A DNA stretch of 64,000 bases from Excoecaria cochinchinensis (Eukaryota > Streptophyta > Magnoliopsida > Malpighiales > Euphorbiaceae), in the NCBI GenBank assembly GCA_947683425.1, contig CANTUQ010000037.1, positions 7,146,501 to 7,210,500 of the forward strand, given 5' to 3'. Numbering within the stretch: position 1 is the first letter of the stretch; every line of letters starts with the position of its first letter. Below are positions 55,501 to 64,000 of this stretch, one piece after another. The translations under genes were made by a program, and so were the position numbers. Under the pieces are notes generated by a model. That model searched no databases, was not told where the DNA came from, and saw nothing but the letters and a program-made list of their open reading frames with translations.

Positions 55501-55790
55501 CTGGTCTTTGGGCTCAACGAGGCGAGAGGACCATTTCAGTGTTCCATTGGAATGGGACTTCCAAGACACCTCTTATGTCTCAATCCTAGGCTCCATAGAG
55601 TTAGAGGGTCATTCCAATGTTCTATTGGGGTGATTGCCTCCAAAATTCCTTTTGGTTTGCCCAAAATGGATATTATGTGCTGTCTTAGGCTCCCTGAGGT
55701 GAGATGAACTTTTTCAATATTTTATTGGGTGTCTCGATCGTCCTAAAGGTGGGCTTTCGGGGCGGACTATGGGGTTCGGCATGCATCACA
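52554..55790 (+). repeat. 5' LTR of T6, with a nested hAT element
   Basis: TGTAGACACCAGGTCCCGAG to GGGGTTCGGCATGCATCACA, 3,237 bp (2,519 bp without the hAT insert and one TSD copy). CpG-rich island at 52786-52890, TTA tracts, twin ACCAATGTCC/ACCAACGTCC blocks (55147 and 55225) and terminal modules (55500-55735). The minus-strand LTR at 62270 is its closest relative. Confidence 0.85.
53781..54490. mobile_element. Non-autonomous hAT-type element with TSD GTTATTAT
   Basis: 710 bp, ends TAGGGGTGAGCA and TGGTCACCCCTA, identical GTTATTAT at 53773-53780 and 54491-54498. It shares GGTTAACCG, ACCGATATTAATGGACTGGT and TTTGGCTCATG words with 45803-46605, so both are one family. No transposase. The related LTR at 62270-64000 has no insert at the matching place (about 63930). 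Confidence 0.92.
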
Positions 55791-55791
55791 G

Positions 55792-55808
55792 TGGCGACTC
55801 CACTAGGG
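55792..55808 (+). promoter_or_regulatory. Primer-binding site of T6
   Basis: TGGCGACTCCACTAGGG, one base after the LTR end, same type as in T3. Confidence 0.8.
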
Positions 55809-56698
55809 ATATTAAGAGACTTTCCTTCGAAAGTACCTTGGCTAAAATTTACAATTGAGTTTTAATTTAGAAATTTCATCTCTTTTCGAAATTGCATTAC
55901 ATCCATGCTAGAGCCTTAGATTATGCTAGTTTGGTCCCTATTTTAACCTCGGTGCATTCCCGAAGTACAACCCTACATTCACTCAATGTGGGAAAGTGTT
56001 AAGGATAATCACCAGCGCAAGCCTCGTACCTTATGGTATATCAAATGGAGACCCAATCGGTCGTTATGCTTGTGATGAGCTAGACCCGTTGGCAGGGACC
56101 ATGCTTGGGTAGCCCTAAAGTAACATCACCTTGGCCAAAACTCATGTAATAGAAATAATTACTTCCCCTAAGTGGTATGAACCATAATACTATGCTTGCT
56201 GTATGGATCGTTTTGTATTGGGCGGACCTATATATTTTGATTAATCACCTAATCAAAGGCTTTCATGCCCCGATAGGCCCGTGTCAATTTATTAGGATTG
56301 CCTAAATACGTAATGATCAAAACCCATGCGTATGCACATTAGCAGTTTTTCACCGTGCACTATACGTGTCTATCGGGTTCCCTGTTAACCTTTGGATAAA
56401 GCCCACCTAGGAAAGAAACTGCACGACCTCGTGTGTGGGGGCAATAAGGTAGGAAGGATCTACCTACTTGCATGTGGTTGTGGATGATGCATTGCATATT
56501 CATGTCATTTATGCACAAATAAAATTTTTATTTTTTCCTTATGTATACATCCTCTTCTTTGCATATAATTATTACATGTATATATCATCCTGTGCTTGGG
56601 TGGTTTAGGGATCCCAATAGTTGTCTAAAGAGTGATCAGAGTTCAACTTGGCTGACAAAGATTTAGCATCCTTGCTAGAGCGTCCGAAGATATTAGAA
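55809..56698 (+). other. Leader of T6
   Basis: No coding frame. Colinear with the reverse complement of 37800-38520, including GGTATATCAAATGGAGACCC and GTGATGAGCTAGACCCGTT. Confidence 0.65.
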
Positions 56699-57430
56699 AT
56701 GGCTGACCCTTCACAATAGACTTAAGAGATCCGTGCCCTAATTGTCCAGGAGATGGATAAAAGGTTCGAAGAGCTTGAGAAAAGGATATTGGCCCTAGTT
56801 AAGGAAAGGATGGATGCTATGGCACTCATTCTCCAAGCTCAACTTATTGCAACCACCCTTAACCAGGTTGAGCTAGCCACAGTCAAAAAGGATTATGCAA
56901 CGACAAATATAATGTTTCCATCCACTCTCGATCCTAAGGACAAGGCACCACTCGACTCACCAATCAAGCTAGTGGGAAGAGCAAAGGGACTAGAGCCTTT
57001 ACAGTCAATAGGCCTCCTCAGTCCCTTGAACACCGAAAGGAAGCTAACTAATCTTGAAGAAGAGGTTGTGAAGTCCAAGCTTGCAACTATCCGGGCACCT
57101 CTCAATAATACTATTGCTGGCCCCGCAAGTCCAGGAGTTAGTTACTATGATAATAGCAGTGATACCCAAAGGGCAAGGAAAGTGTCAGCAATTAAAGCGG
57201 ATTAGAGGCACTACTCTAATTTGGGCAGATCCTTGTCTTGGGTACTCAACAGGTTGATGAAGGAAGGTAAGCTATAGCCACTGCCTGCTAAGCTCGCCAG
57301 AAACCAGGGACATCCTGATCATCGAGCAGATCAGTATTATGCTTTTCACCAGCACACTGGGCATGTGATGGACAATTGTACGAGGCTAAGGAATGAGATT
57401 CAAGATCTGATTGATAACAAATAGATTACC
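56699..57430 (+). pseudogene. Gag remnant of T6, capsid core deleted
   Basis: The likely original start is ATG at 56699 (MADPSQ, two stops soon after). The open part starts at 56753 with MDKRFEELEKRILALVKERM, a coiled-coil-like segment. Around 57140 the frame passes directly to YYDNSSDTQRARKVSAIKAD, a stop, RHYSNLGRSLSWVLNRLMKE and YYAFHQHTGHVMDNCTRLRN followed by EIQDLI. That tail matches the end of T3 gag (YYSNLGHSLS, HTGHLTDYC, RNKIQDLI), but the whole capsid domain seen in T3 is missing. No function is expected. Confidence 0.75.
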
Positions 57431-58040
57431 GATTAGAGCGCTGTAAGAAATAGGGGAGAAAACCTTCTAGTAGATGTGCTTTTTATATTTGAACTTTTTT
57501 CAGTCTTGATGTATGCAGTACTGTTTACATTAATTATATTAATGACTTTTTATTTATGTCCTCATGATTTCATTATGCATGATCATAACTATAAGTTATT
57601 TGATATTAACTTAATGAATACTCCTTCATTTAATCTCGAGATCTTGTAGCATCTGATATAACTCCTGAAGTGAGAAAAATTCTAAGAGCTAAAAATAAAA
57701 AGAGAAAGTGAAAAAAAAAACTAGTTGCAATTAGGGGATTGGATAAAAACTCACTAAGAACACTAGAACCTTTCCAATTACCCGTCAAAGCGATCCCTGG
57801 ATAAGGCTAAATCTAGAAAATGATTTAGGCACGATTTTCTTTGTATAGCTCTTTAAATGACCATTTCCTACCCTTTTTTTGCAATCGCTTGCTAGCCTAT
57901 TGAGCTTTTATTTTGGTATGCTAAATGCGTACCGATTTTATTGTTACACACGCTAAAACTTACCTTTCGCCTAAAATGATTTTGGCTTCCCCTTAGAAGA
58001 ATGGCCGCTCTAGTAAGGATGGATGTACATTATGACATTT
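57431..58040 (+). other. Non-coding part of T6 after gag
   Basis: AT-rich, with no frame of note and no pol motif. Confidence 0.55.
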
Positions 58041-58310
58041 CTTTGGACTATCAAAACTTGCTCCGATGAAAGTGGGTTTACACTTCGAGAAGAGAATTTC
58101 AATCATCGATAATTTTTTTGGGGTTAGCAAAAATTGCCCCGGTGAAAGTGGGTTTACACTTTGAGGAGAGAATCTCGACCATTGATAATTTTTGGGTTAC
58201 CAGAAACCACCCTGATAAGGATGGGTCTACCCCTTTGAGAAAAATTTTTAATCATAGATAATTTTGGTCTATACTTCGAAAAAGGGGTTTAAATTACCAA
58301 TAAGCTTTTT
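58041..58310 (+). repeat. Three degenerate ~80-90-bp tandem repeats in T6
   Basis: Units contain GATGAAAGTGGGTTTACACT, GAGAAGAGAATTTC and ATCATCGATAATTTTT and decay towards the right. Confidence 0.65.
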
Positions 58311-59640
58311 GTGAAATTAGAGACGTAAACTTGTGAAGAAGAAAGAAGGCAAAAAAAAAAAGAAAAAATAGGAAAAAAAGAAAAAAGAAAAAAAGCAGAG
58401 CTCAAAATATTAATCGTTATTCTGAGCTTGATGAGCTAAAAGTATTATTAAAACCCAAATTCAAGAATCCATTTGTAGTATGCAATTGATCTGAGAATAG
58501 TTCTTCCATCCATCGAATAAATAGCGCGGTCATTTTTCTCTAGCGACCTTATCCTCCCTTGATAGCCATCTACCTAAGCCTAACGCTACAGCCAAAGTAA
58601 GACCTTTTGATTCTTAGTTCAGTCTTATCCAATTAGCGGAGATGACCTTTTAATAAGGTTTGGTACATAGGAAGAGGCATATGGTGTTTTTTGAGCCTCA
58701 AGCGGGGAGCCACGAATGCATTTATGCATTTGAGTTGAGTCTCGTCCCCAATGTTGCATCTAGAATTTACTTAGAAAAAAGAGCATCCTGGCAAAAATTA
58801 AGGGCAGAGAGAAAATTTTCAACCATGAAAATCCGAGAGAGCTGGTTGATAACAGGAGTTTGATGATTTCAAGATCCATCTCGAGATTAGATAGGGTCTT
58901 GTATTTTTTAGATTAATGCCAAATGATGATCATGCATGATGAAATCAGACTGGAACATATGCATTTATACTATAATATTTTAATTTAAGCAAAGCACTTT
59001 ATCTTGCATACTCAAAATGGTTTAAGTTCCAGCATAAAAAGTAGCACATTGTTTTTTCTTCTCACATGTGCAATTTACTATAAGTGGTCCTCATTGCCAT
59101 TTTCATCTTGATGCTTCAGCAGACTTGCCCTGACATCGGCTTCCAGCTATTCGTCAGCCAAAATCCATACGACCATTATTCAAAAAGCCAAAAGAATTTT
59201 GGACACAAAAAAAAAGAGGCCGTTAGAGATGAAAACCGTAATTGGCTCTCTAAGCAAAAGTTAGGCCAAAGGGCAGGGTGAAAACCTGGAGACAGGCAGT
59301 CTTCTCTACAAAAAAAATGAATTAAATAAAAGCCGTTGGATGGGTTGGATCCATTCCAGGCAAAAGCTAGGTAGAGGGTTATGTGAAAATCCTTGAAGGG
59401 ACGCATTTCCCACAAAGAGAGCTAGTGTGAAAATCCACAAGGGACGCACTACCTTTAAAGCAATGACGTTTGATGTCTGGTACGATAAGGCGGCATTACT
59501 TCGGACGATCATTCTTCAGTCAGATAATGCATGAGTCAGAATCCTGGGCATACGATCATCGACGGGGGGCAAAGATGCACACTTGATGTCTCTCTCAGAA
59601 AATGTTTTGGGGGTCATCGTCCCTAAAGCCAAGATACCAC
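58311..59640 (+). other. Non-coding 3' block of T6, shared with T3
   Basis: From about 58840 to 59480 it aligns with the reverse complement of 31860-32420. A purine run lies at 58350-58395. No coding frame is convincing. Confidence 0.6.
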
Positions 59641-59663
59641 TCTATCAGGTTCCTCAGGGGGCA

Positions 59664-60056
59664 TGGTGGAGCGGCCAAGCCATATCCTCAATGGGACCTT
59701 TAACCACTCAGCATGGTGGAGCGGCCAAGCCATATCCTCAATGGACCTTTAACCACTCAGCATGGTGGAGCGGCCAAGCCATATCCTCAACGAACCTTTA
59801 ACGACTCAGCATGGTGGAGCGGCCAAGCCATATCCTCAACGGGACCTTTAACCACTCAGCATGGTGGAGCGGCCAAGCTATATCCTCAACGGACCTTTAA
59901 CCATTCAGCATGGTGGAGCGGCCAAGCCATATCCTCAACGGACCTTTAACTACTCAGCATGGTAGAGCGGCCAAGCCATATCCTCAATGGACCTTTAACC
60001 ACTCAGCATGGTGGAGCGGCCAAGCCATATCCTCAACGGGCCTTTAACGACTCAGG
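59664..60056 (+). repeat. 49-bp minisatellite, eight units
   Basis: Head-to-tail units starting GGTGGAGCGGCCAAGCCATA and ending TTTAACCACTCAGCAT; unit length 48-50 bp, highly similar to each other. Starts fall near 59665, 59715, 59763, 59812, 59862, 59911, 59960 and 60009. Frames across it are open by chance. Confidence 0.95.
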
Positions 60057-60339
60057 ACATGGTCTATCCATTTTTGCATGCATTTCATACCATTTTTTTT
60101 TGCAAACATCTGCATATGGTCATTTACACTTGCATGCACAATCTATTGTATATATTCCTGTACACACAGCTTTGCAGGAAAGTCCAAATGAAGGCCACAC
60201 ACATAAAGCTAGTCAAGGACAGCAACGATAGCACTCACCCTTGCTGGACAATTAGGTTAAGATAGAATCTACGCCGGCGAATCTCCGAGACCTCTTAAGA
60301 GGCAATTCTCTGAGGTCTCTTAAGAGACAAATCTCTTTC

Positions 60340-60861
60340 TCTTGCACTTTTAGTAGTCTGTAGCAGACTCGGTGCAGTCCTCTAAGAGGGCATCTTTTGC
60401 ACTTTTAGTAGTCTGTAGTAGACTCGGTGCAGTCCTCTAAGAGGGCATCTCTTGCGCTTTTAGTAGTCTGTAGCAGACTCAGTGCAATCTTCCTTTTGTA
60501 TTTTTTATAGCCTGTAGCAGGCTCGGTGCATCGCCATTTACGAATGGCAGCTGTACTTTTAGTAGTCTGTAGCAGACTCGGTGCAGTCCTCCTTTGCACT
60601 TTTAGTAGTCTGTAGCAGACTCGGTGCAATCTTCCTTTTGCGTTTTTTGTAGTTGTAGCAGGCTCGACGCATCGCCATTTATGAATGGCAGCTGTACTTT
60701 TAGTAGTCTGTAGCAGACTCGGTACAATCCTCATTTGCACTTTTAGTAGTCTGTAGCAGACTCAGTGCAATCTTCCTTTTGCATTTTTTGTAGCCTGTAG
60801 CAGACTTGGCGCATCGCCATTTACGGATGGCAGCTACACTTTTAGTAGTCTGTAGCAGATC
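60340..60861 (+). repeat. Complex tandem repeat with TAGTCTGTAGCAGACT hairpin units
   Basis: About ten copies of CTTTTAGTAGTCTGTAGCAG plus ACTCGGTGCA; AGTCTGTAGCAGACT is itself an inverted repeat (AGTCTG/CAGACT). A longer unit of ~180 bp adds GCATCGCCATTTACGAATGG. The array is cut in mid-unit at GTAGCAGATCAAATAAGC by Gypsy G2. Confidence 0.9.
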
Positions 60862-62269
60862 AAATAAGCACCCTTCCTATTGAACCCCCAAACAACTTGT
60901 GAATGGAAACGCAAATAATCGAAAAATAAGAACCTGAAAAATGCCACAATCAAATAATTGATAAGTTAATCAAATTTTTCATGCAATAGAAAAGAAAGCA
61001 ATCCACTCTTAATCTAAGCAAAGAAATTCGGCTATGCCAAAGAGAATATCATTCAAATATGAAATTCTTAACATAACATATCCTATTTATAGGGTGGCTA
61101 ATGTTAAGTAACAAATAACCTAAAGAAAACCCTAATAAGGCCTTTGACTAAGGTAGGTAGAATTTCCATGGGCTTAAGCTATCAAATAAGCCCATTTACA
61201 AAATCTAAACATAACTTAAAACAAAACCCAATAATAATTTTAAAAGAGTTGGCCGAATTTTTCAAGCCCCAAAGTAAAAAGACTAACTAAAACCCAACAA
61301 GTTAAAATAGACCCATTTAAAGAAAGCCCAAAATGTCTAGCCCAACTTTACAACTTAAATGAGTCATGTGACTTTTTAAATGAAGCACATGACTTATACA
61401 ATTAAAACCCAAGTTGTATAAAACCCAAAAATGAATTAAGTTGGCCCAATTCCATTACAAGCTTCCAAAAGGCTAAGTACTTTATAAATACCTCCTTCAA
61501 GTTCTCTTTGACACTTCTCAAAGGCATTTTCATGTAGCTTTTGAGTAATAAAGCCTTGCACATAAGCTGTCATAGCCATCTTCAGCTTTTTAGCTCGCCC
61601 TCTTGTGATTGGACCACTTGGCATCTTCAAAGGGTCTTTAGTGGATGGTGTTTTGAATGGCTGATCCACATCATTCCCTCCCTCCTTAAAAAGATTTGTC
61701 CTCAAATCTGAATCCACATCAAAAGGAGAAATGTTAGAAACATTAAATGTAGCTGAAACACCATACTTACCTGGCAAGTCTATTTTGTATGCATTATCGT
61801 TAATATGCTCCAAGACTTGAAAAGGACCATCACCACGTGCATCCAACTTACTCTTTCTTTTGTTTGGAAACCTCTCTTTTCTGAAATGCACCCAAATCCA
61901 ATCTCCAGGGGTGAACACCGCTTGTTTCCTTCCCCTATTAGCTCGATCCGCATATTACTTATTTTTCTTCTCGATACTTGCCCGTACTTTCTCATGCAAG
62001 GATTTCACCAATTCTGCCTTCCTACTACCATCCAAACTTGAAAGCTCACGTAAAGGCAAAGGACAAAGATCAAGCACAGTTAGTGGGTTAGAACCATAAA
62101 TAAGTTCAAATGGCGAAAAACCAGTGGAAGAATGTATACTCCTATTATAAGCAAATTCAATAAATGGCAAACAATCCTCCCAAGTTTTAAGATTCTTATC
62201 CACTATAACACGTAATAAAGTCCCAAAAGTCCTATTCACAACTTCTGTTTGTCCGTCTATTTGAGGGTG
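60862..62269 (-). mobile_element. Partial second copy of the Gypsy family (G2)
   Basis: Nearly identical to 48525-49945 of G1, same orientation. It begins inside the LTR-like 3' region (ATCAAATAAGCACCCTTCCT) and ends inside integrase where LTR T7 enters at 62270. A TATA box CCTATAAATAGG lies on the minus strand at about 61085. Confidence 0.85.
61436..62269 (-). pseudogene. Gypsy integrase C-terminal half (G2)
   Basis: Fragments 62239-61955 (NRTFGTLLRVIVDKNLKTWE and FIEFAYNRSIHSSTGFSPFE) and 61918-61436 (160 aa with DGPFQVLEHINDNAYKIDL, PGKYGVSATFNVSNISPFDV and SGPITRGRAKKLK). A TAA replaces the Gln of NKQYADRA at about 61957; otherwise the tail is open and keeps the base lost in G1. The catalytic core lies beyond the break at 62270. 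A truncated gene. Confidence 0.85.
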
Positions 62270-63691
62270 TGTGACGCGCGCCGAACCCCGTATCTTCCCG
62301 AAGGCCCGCTTTAGGGCTATCAGGAGAGGTTCATTGAAACTTGTAAGGTATTTACAAGTGCGCCTATTTTGGGCAACAAGGAGATTTCATGGAGTCGTCA
62401 CCCAATAAAATATTGGGACAGTTCATCTCGTCTCAGTGAGCCTAAGACGGCGCTGCTATGTCCATTTTGGGCAAGCCAGAGGGGTCTTGGAGATCCCATC
62501 CTAATAGAATATTAGGAGGGCCATCTTGCCTCGTGGAGCCTAGGACTGTGCAAGTTAAAGCCTTTTTACGGGACACAAGAGGTGTCTTGGAGATCCCATT
62601 AAAATGGGTCTCTCGCCTCGTTGAGCCCAAAGACCAGAGATGGTTCGAGACTCCCCATTTATTCATACCTTTGGTTAAGTTTATAATTGAATTTTGAATT
62701 TAGTATTTCATCCCATTTCTTATTCAATTTTCATGCAATTTAATTAAATGTGCATGTCAATCACATAATAAAAGCGATAAATAAAATAAATGAAAGCAAA
62801 ATAAATTACAACAAAACTAGGGGCGGAATATAACCCCCATTTGTAAATAAAATATAATTCATACATAAATCGGGCTATTTATTAAAATGAGGACGTTGGT
62901 CCTCTCATACATAATCAAAGAAAATAATTTTAAAGTGATAATTTATTTTGGATGGAAGAAACTAGGACATTGGTCCCATTTTTATTTAGAAAAACCCAAG
63001 TTTAATAAATAGAAATATTTTTGTGACTTTTTAATTAGCGTGCATAAAAATAAATTTATTATTACAAATTACATAATAATAATAAAATAAACCCAAATGA
63101 AAGCAAAATAATGAAAAAAACAATAAAAAATGAACAACATCCAAATGGTATCTTCAAGTCTCTATGGGCTCCCACTTGGCAAAACCTCACACAAAAAATG
63201 AGTATTGAAAATAAAAACAAATGAAAATGAAGTTAGTAATAAAAAATGAATTAAACATATAACATGAAAATAATTAAATTAAGGCAAACAAAATTGCATC
63301 ATGTATGACAAACCAATTAAAATGACATAATAAAAATATACAATCTAATTAATTAACAATTTAGCATGCATAGAAAAAATAACATGATAATGATAAAATT
63401 CAACATGCATAAACAAGTATAAAATAATGATGATAGAATTTAACATGCATAAAGATATAAAATAATAATGATAATAAAATCCAACACGTATGAAAACATG
63501 GAAATAATAATGATGATGACAACGATAATAAATTATAAAAATAAACAAAACTAATAAAAATAATAATAGTGATGATAGTAATGACAAATAATAATAATAA
63601 TGATAACACTAATCACAATAATAATAGCAAATAATAATAATGATGATAATAATATCAAAGAATATGAATAATCCAATTAAATATGCAAGTA

Positions 63692-63778
<87 letters not shown>

Positions 63779-64000
63779 GGTAATAATAATAGTAAATTAT
63801 AATAATGATGATGATAATAATAATACTAATGATAATAATGATATATGAACAAAAATAATGACAAGAATATGAACAATCAAATATAATAATAATAATAATT
63901 GTAATAACAATAATAAAAATAATAATAACATCACAGAAGATGAACAATCATATAAACATGCAAGAACAATCGGAAATAAAATCAACATGGCATGTTTAAG
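62270..64000 (-). mobile_element. Tat-type LTR T7 (3' part), continues beyond the window
   Basis: TGTGACGCGCGCCGAACCCC marks the U5 end on the minus strand. GGGTG (62265-62269) is the probable TSD, with its partner outside the window. Terminal modules at 62380-62640, ACCAATGTCC blocks (reverse) at about 62890 and 62970, AAT tracts at 63690-63770. Closest to the T6 LTR, without the hAT insert. Open frames here are runs of Tyr and Ile from the AAT tracts. Confidence 0.85.
63690..63770. repeat. (AAT)n microsatellite in LTR T7
   Basis: About 26 nearly pure AAT units, then mixed AAT/GAT sequence. Confidence 0.9.

Larger units (their letters stand above)
52554..60861 (+). mobile_element. Tat/Ogre-like, pol-less element T6, truncated at the 3' side
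   Basis: 5' LTR 52554-55790, primer site 55792, leader to about 56698, gag remnant 56699-57430, then 3.4 kb non-coding with three families of tandem repeats. It lacks a polypurine tract and 3' LTR; at about 60861 it joins Gypsy G2. The leader and 3' block match T3. No pol is present. The left flank GCAGC has no partner because the right end is lost. Confidence 0.85.

Noticed and set aside
59583..60265. Frames with repeated HGGAAKPYPQ units
   Set aside because: Product of the 49-bp tandem array in a non-coding retroelement region; the frame shifts when a unit has 50 bp.
59664..60861. CRISPR-like regular repeats
   Set aside because: Units are contiguous with no unique spacers, no cas genes are present, and the context is plant retrotransposon.

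Overview
The window is plant nuclear DNA, most likely from an angiosperm with a repeat-rich genome. It is a dense nest of LTR retrotransposons plus a LINE and small hAT-type DNA elements. I see no host gene, tRNA, rRNA or CRISPR array. Evidence for a plant: Ty1/Copia and Ty3/Gypsy proteins, an Athila-type gag and extra ORF with a tRNA-Asp-type primer site, LTRs with the primer site TGGCGACTCCACTGGGG of the Ogre/Tat sort, and 8-bp-duplicating hAT elements. The species cannot be named from sequence alone. All element boundaries, target-site duplications (TSDs) and difference counts were read by eye.

Layout. 1-9947: Tat/Ogre-like LTRs (TGTAGACACC...CACA) separated by a remnant of internal region with a tandem repeat. 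The first LTR is interrupted at 570-4611 by a 4-kb inverted-repeat unit. Both of its outer ends are LTR 3' (U5) termini, and it is flanked by the same 5-bp duplication, GACGC. 9948-26280: a decayed Copia element (gag, protease, integrase, RT, RNase H, 3' LTR). It was split by a solo LTR (12864-15690, TSD CATAA) and by an almost intact 7.9-kb Athila-like element (16199-24083, TSD ACTGC/ACTAC) that has gag and an Athila-type ORF but no pol. 27174-27930 and 43946-44820: two parts of one LINE type on the minus strand (RNase H end and RT), with other insertions between them. 28178-41112: a 12.9-kb minus-strand Tat-like element with two LTRs, TSD ACCCC, a decayed gag, minisatellites and no pol; a solo LTR (35117-37652, TSD GTGAT) sits in its leader. 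41980-43935: another solo LTR. 44973-48471: a Tat-type LTR carrying a hAT element (45803-46605, TSD ACTAGTTG). 48472-52553: a deleted Ty3/Gypsy element (gag fused to RNase H, then integrase). 52554-60861: a plus-strand Tat-like element with a hAT insertion (53781-54490, TSD GTTATTAT) in its LTR, a primer site, leader, gag remnant and two minisatellites. 60862-62269: a second partial copy of the same Gypsy family. 62270-64000: a minus-strand Tat-type LTR running off the window.

Nothing here works as a pathway; the order is insertion on insertion, and several reading frames are restored when the younger insert is removed. The most unusual object is the two-U5-ended palindromic insertion at 570-4611, which looks like an integrated inverted dimer of the R-U5 part of an LTR. 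A second theme is that CpG-rich palindromic phrases (TCACGACTCGTGA, TCGCGAnCGCGACA, CGTCGCTC types) recur as islands in the AT-rich LTRs of several families that otherwise look unrelated. A third is that every Tat-like and Athila-like element here with enough internal sequence to judge is gag-only.
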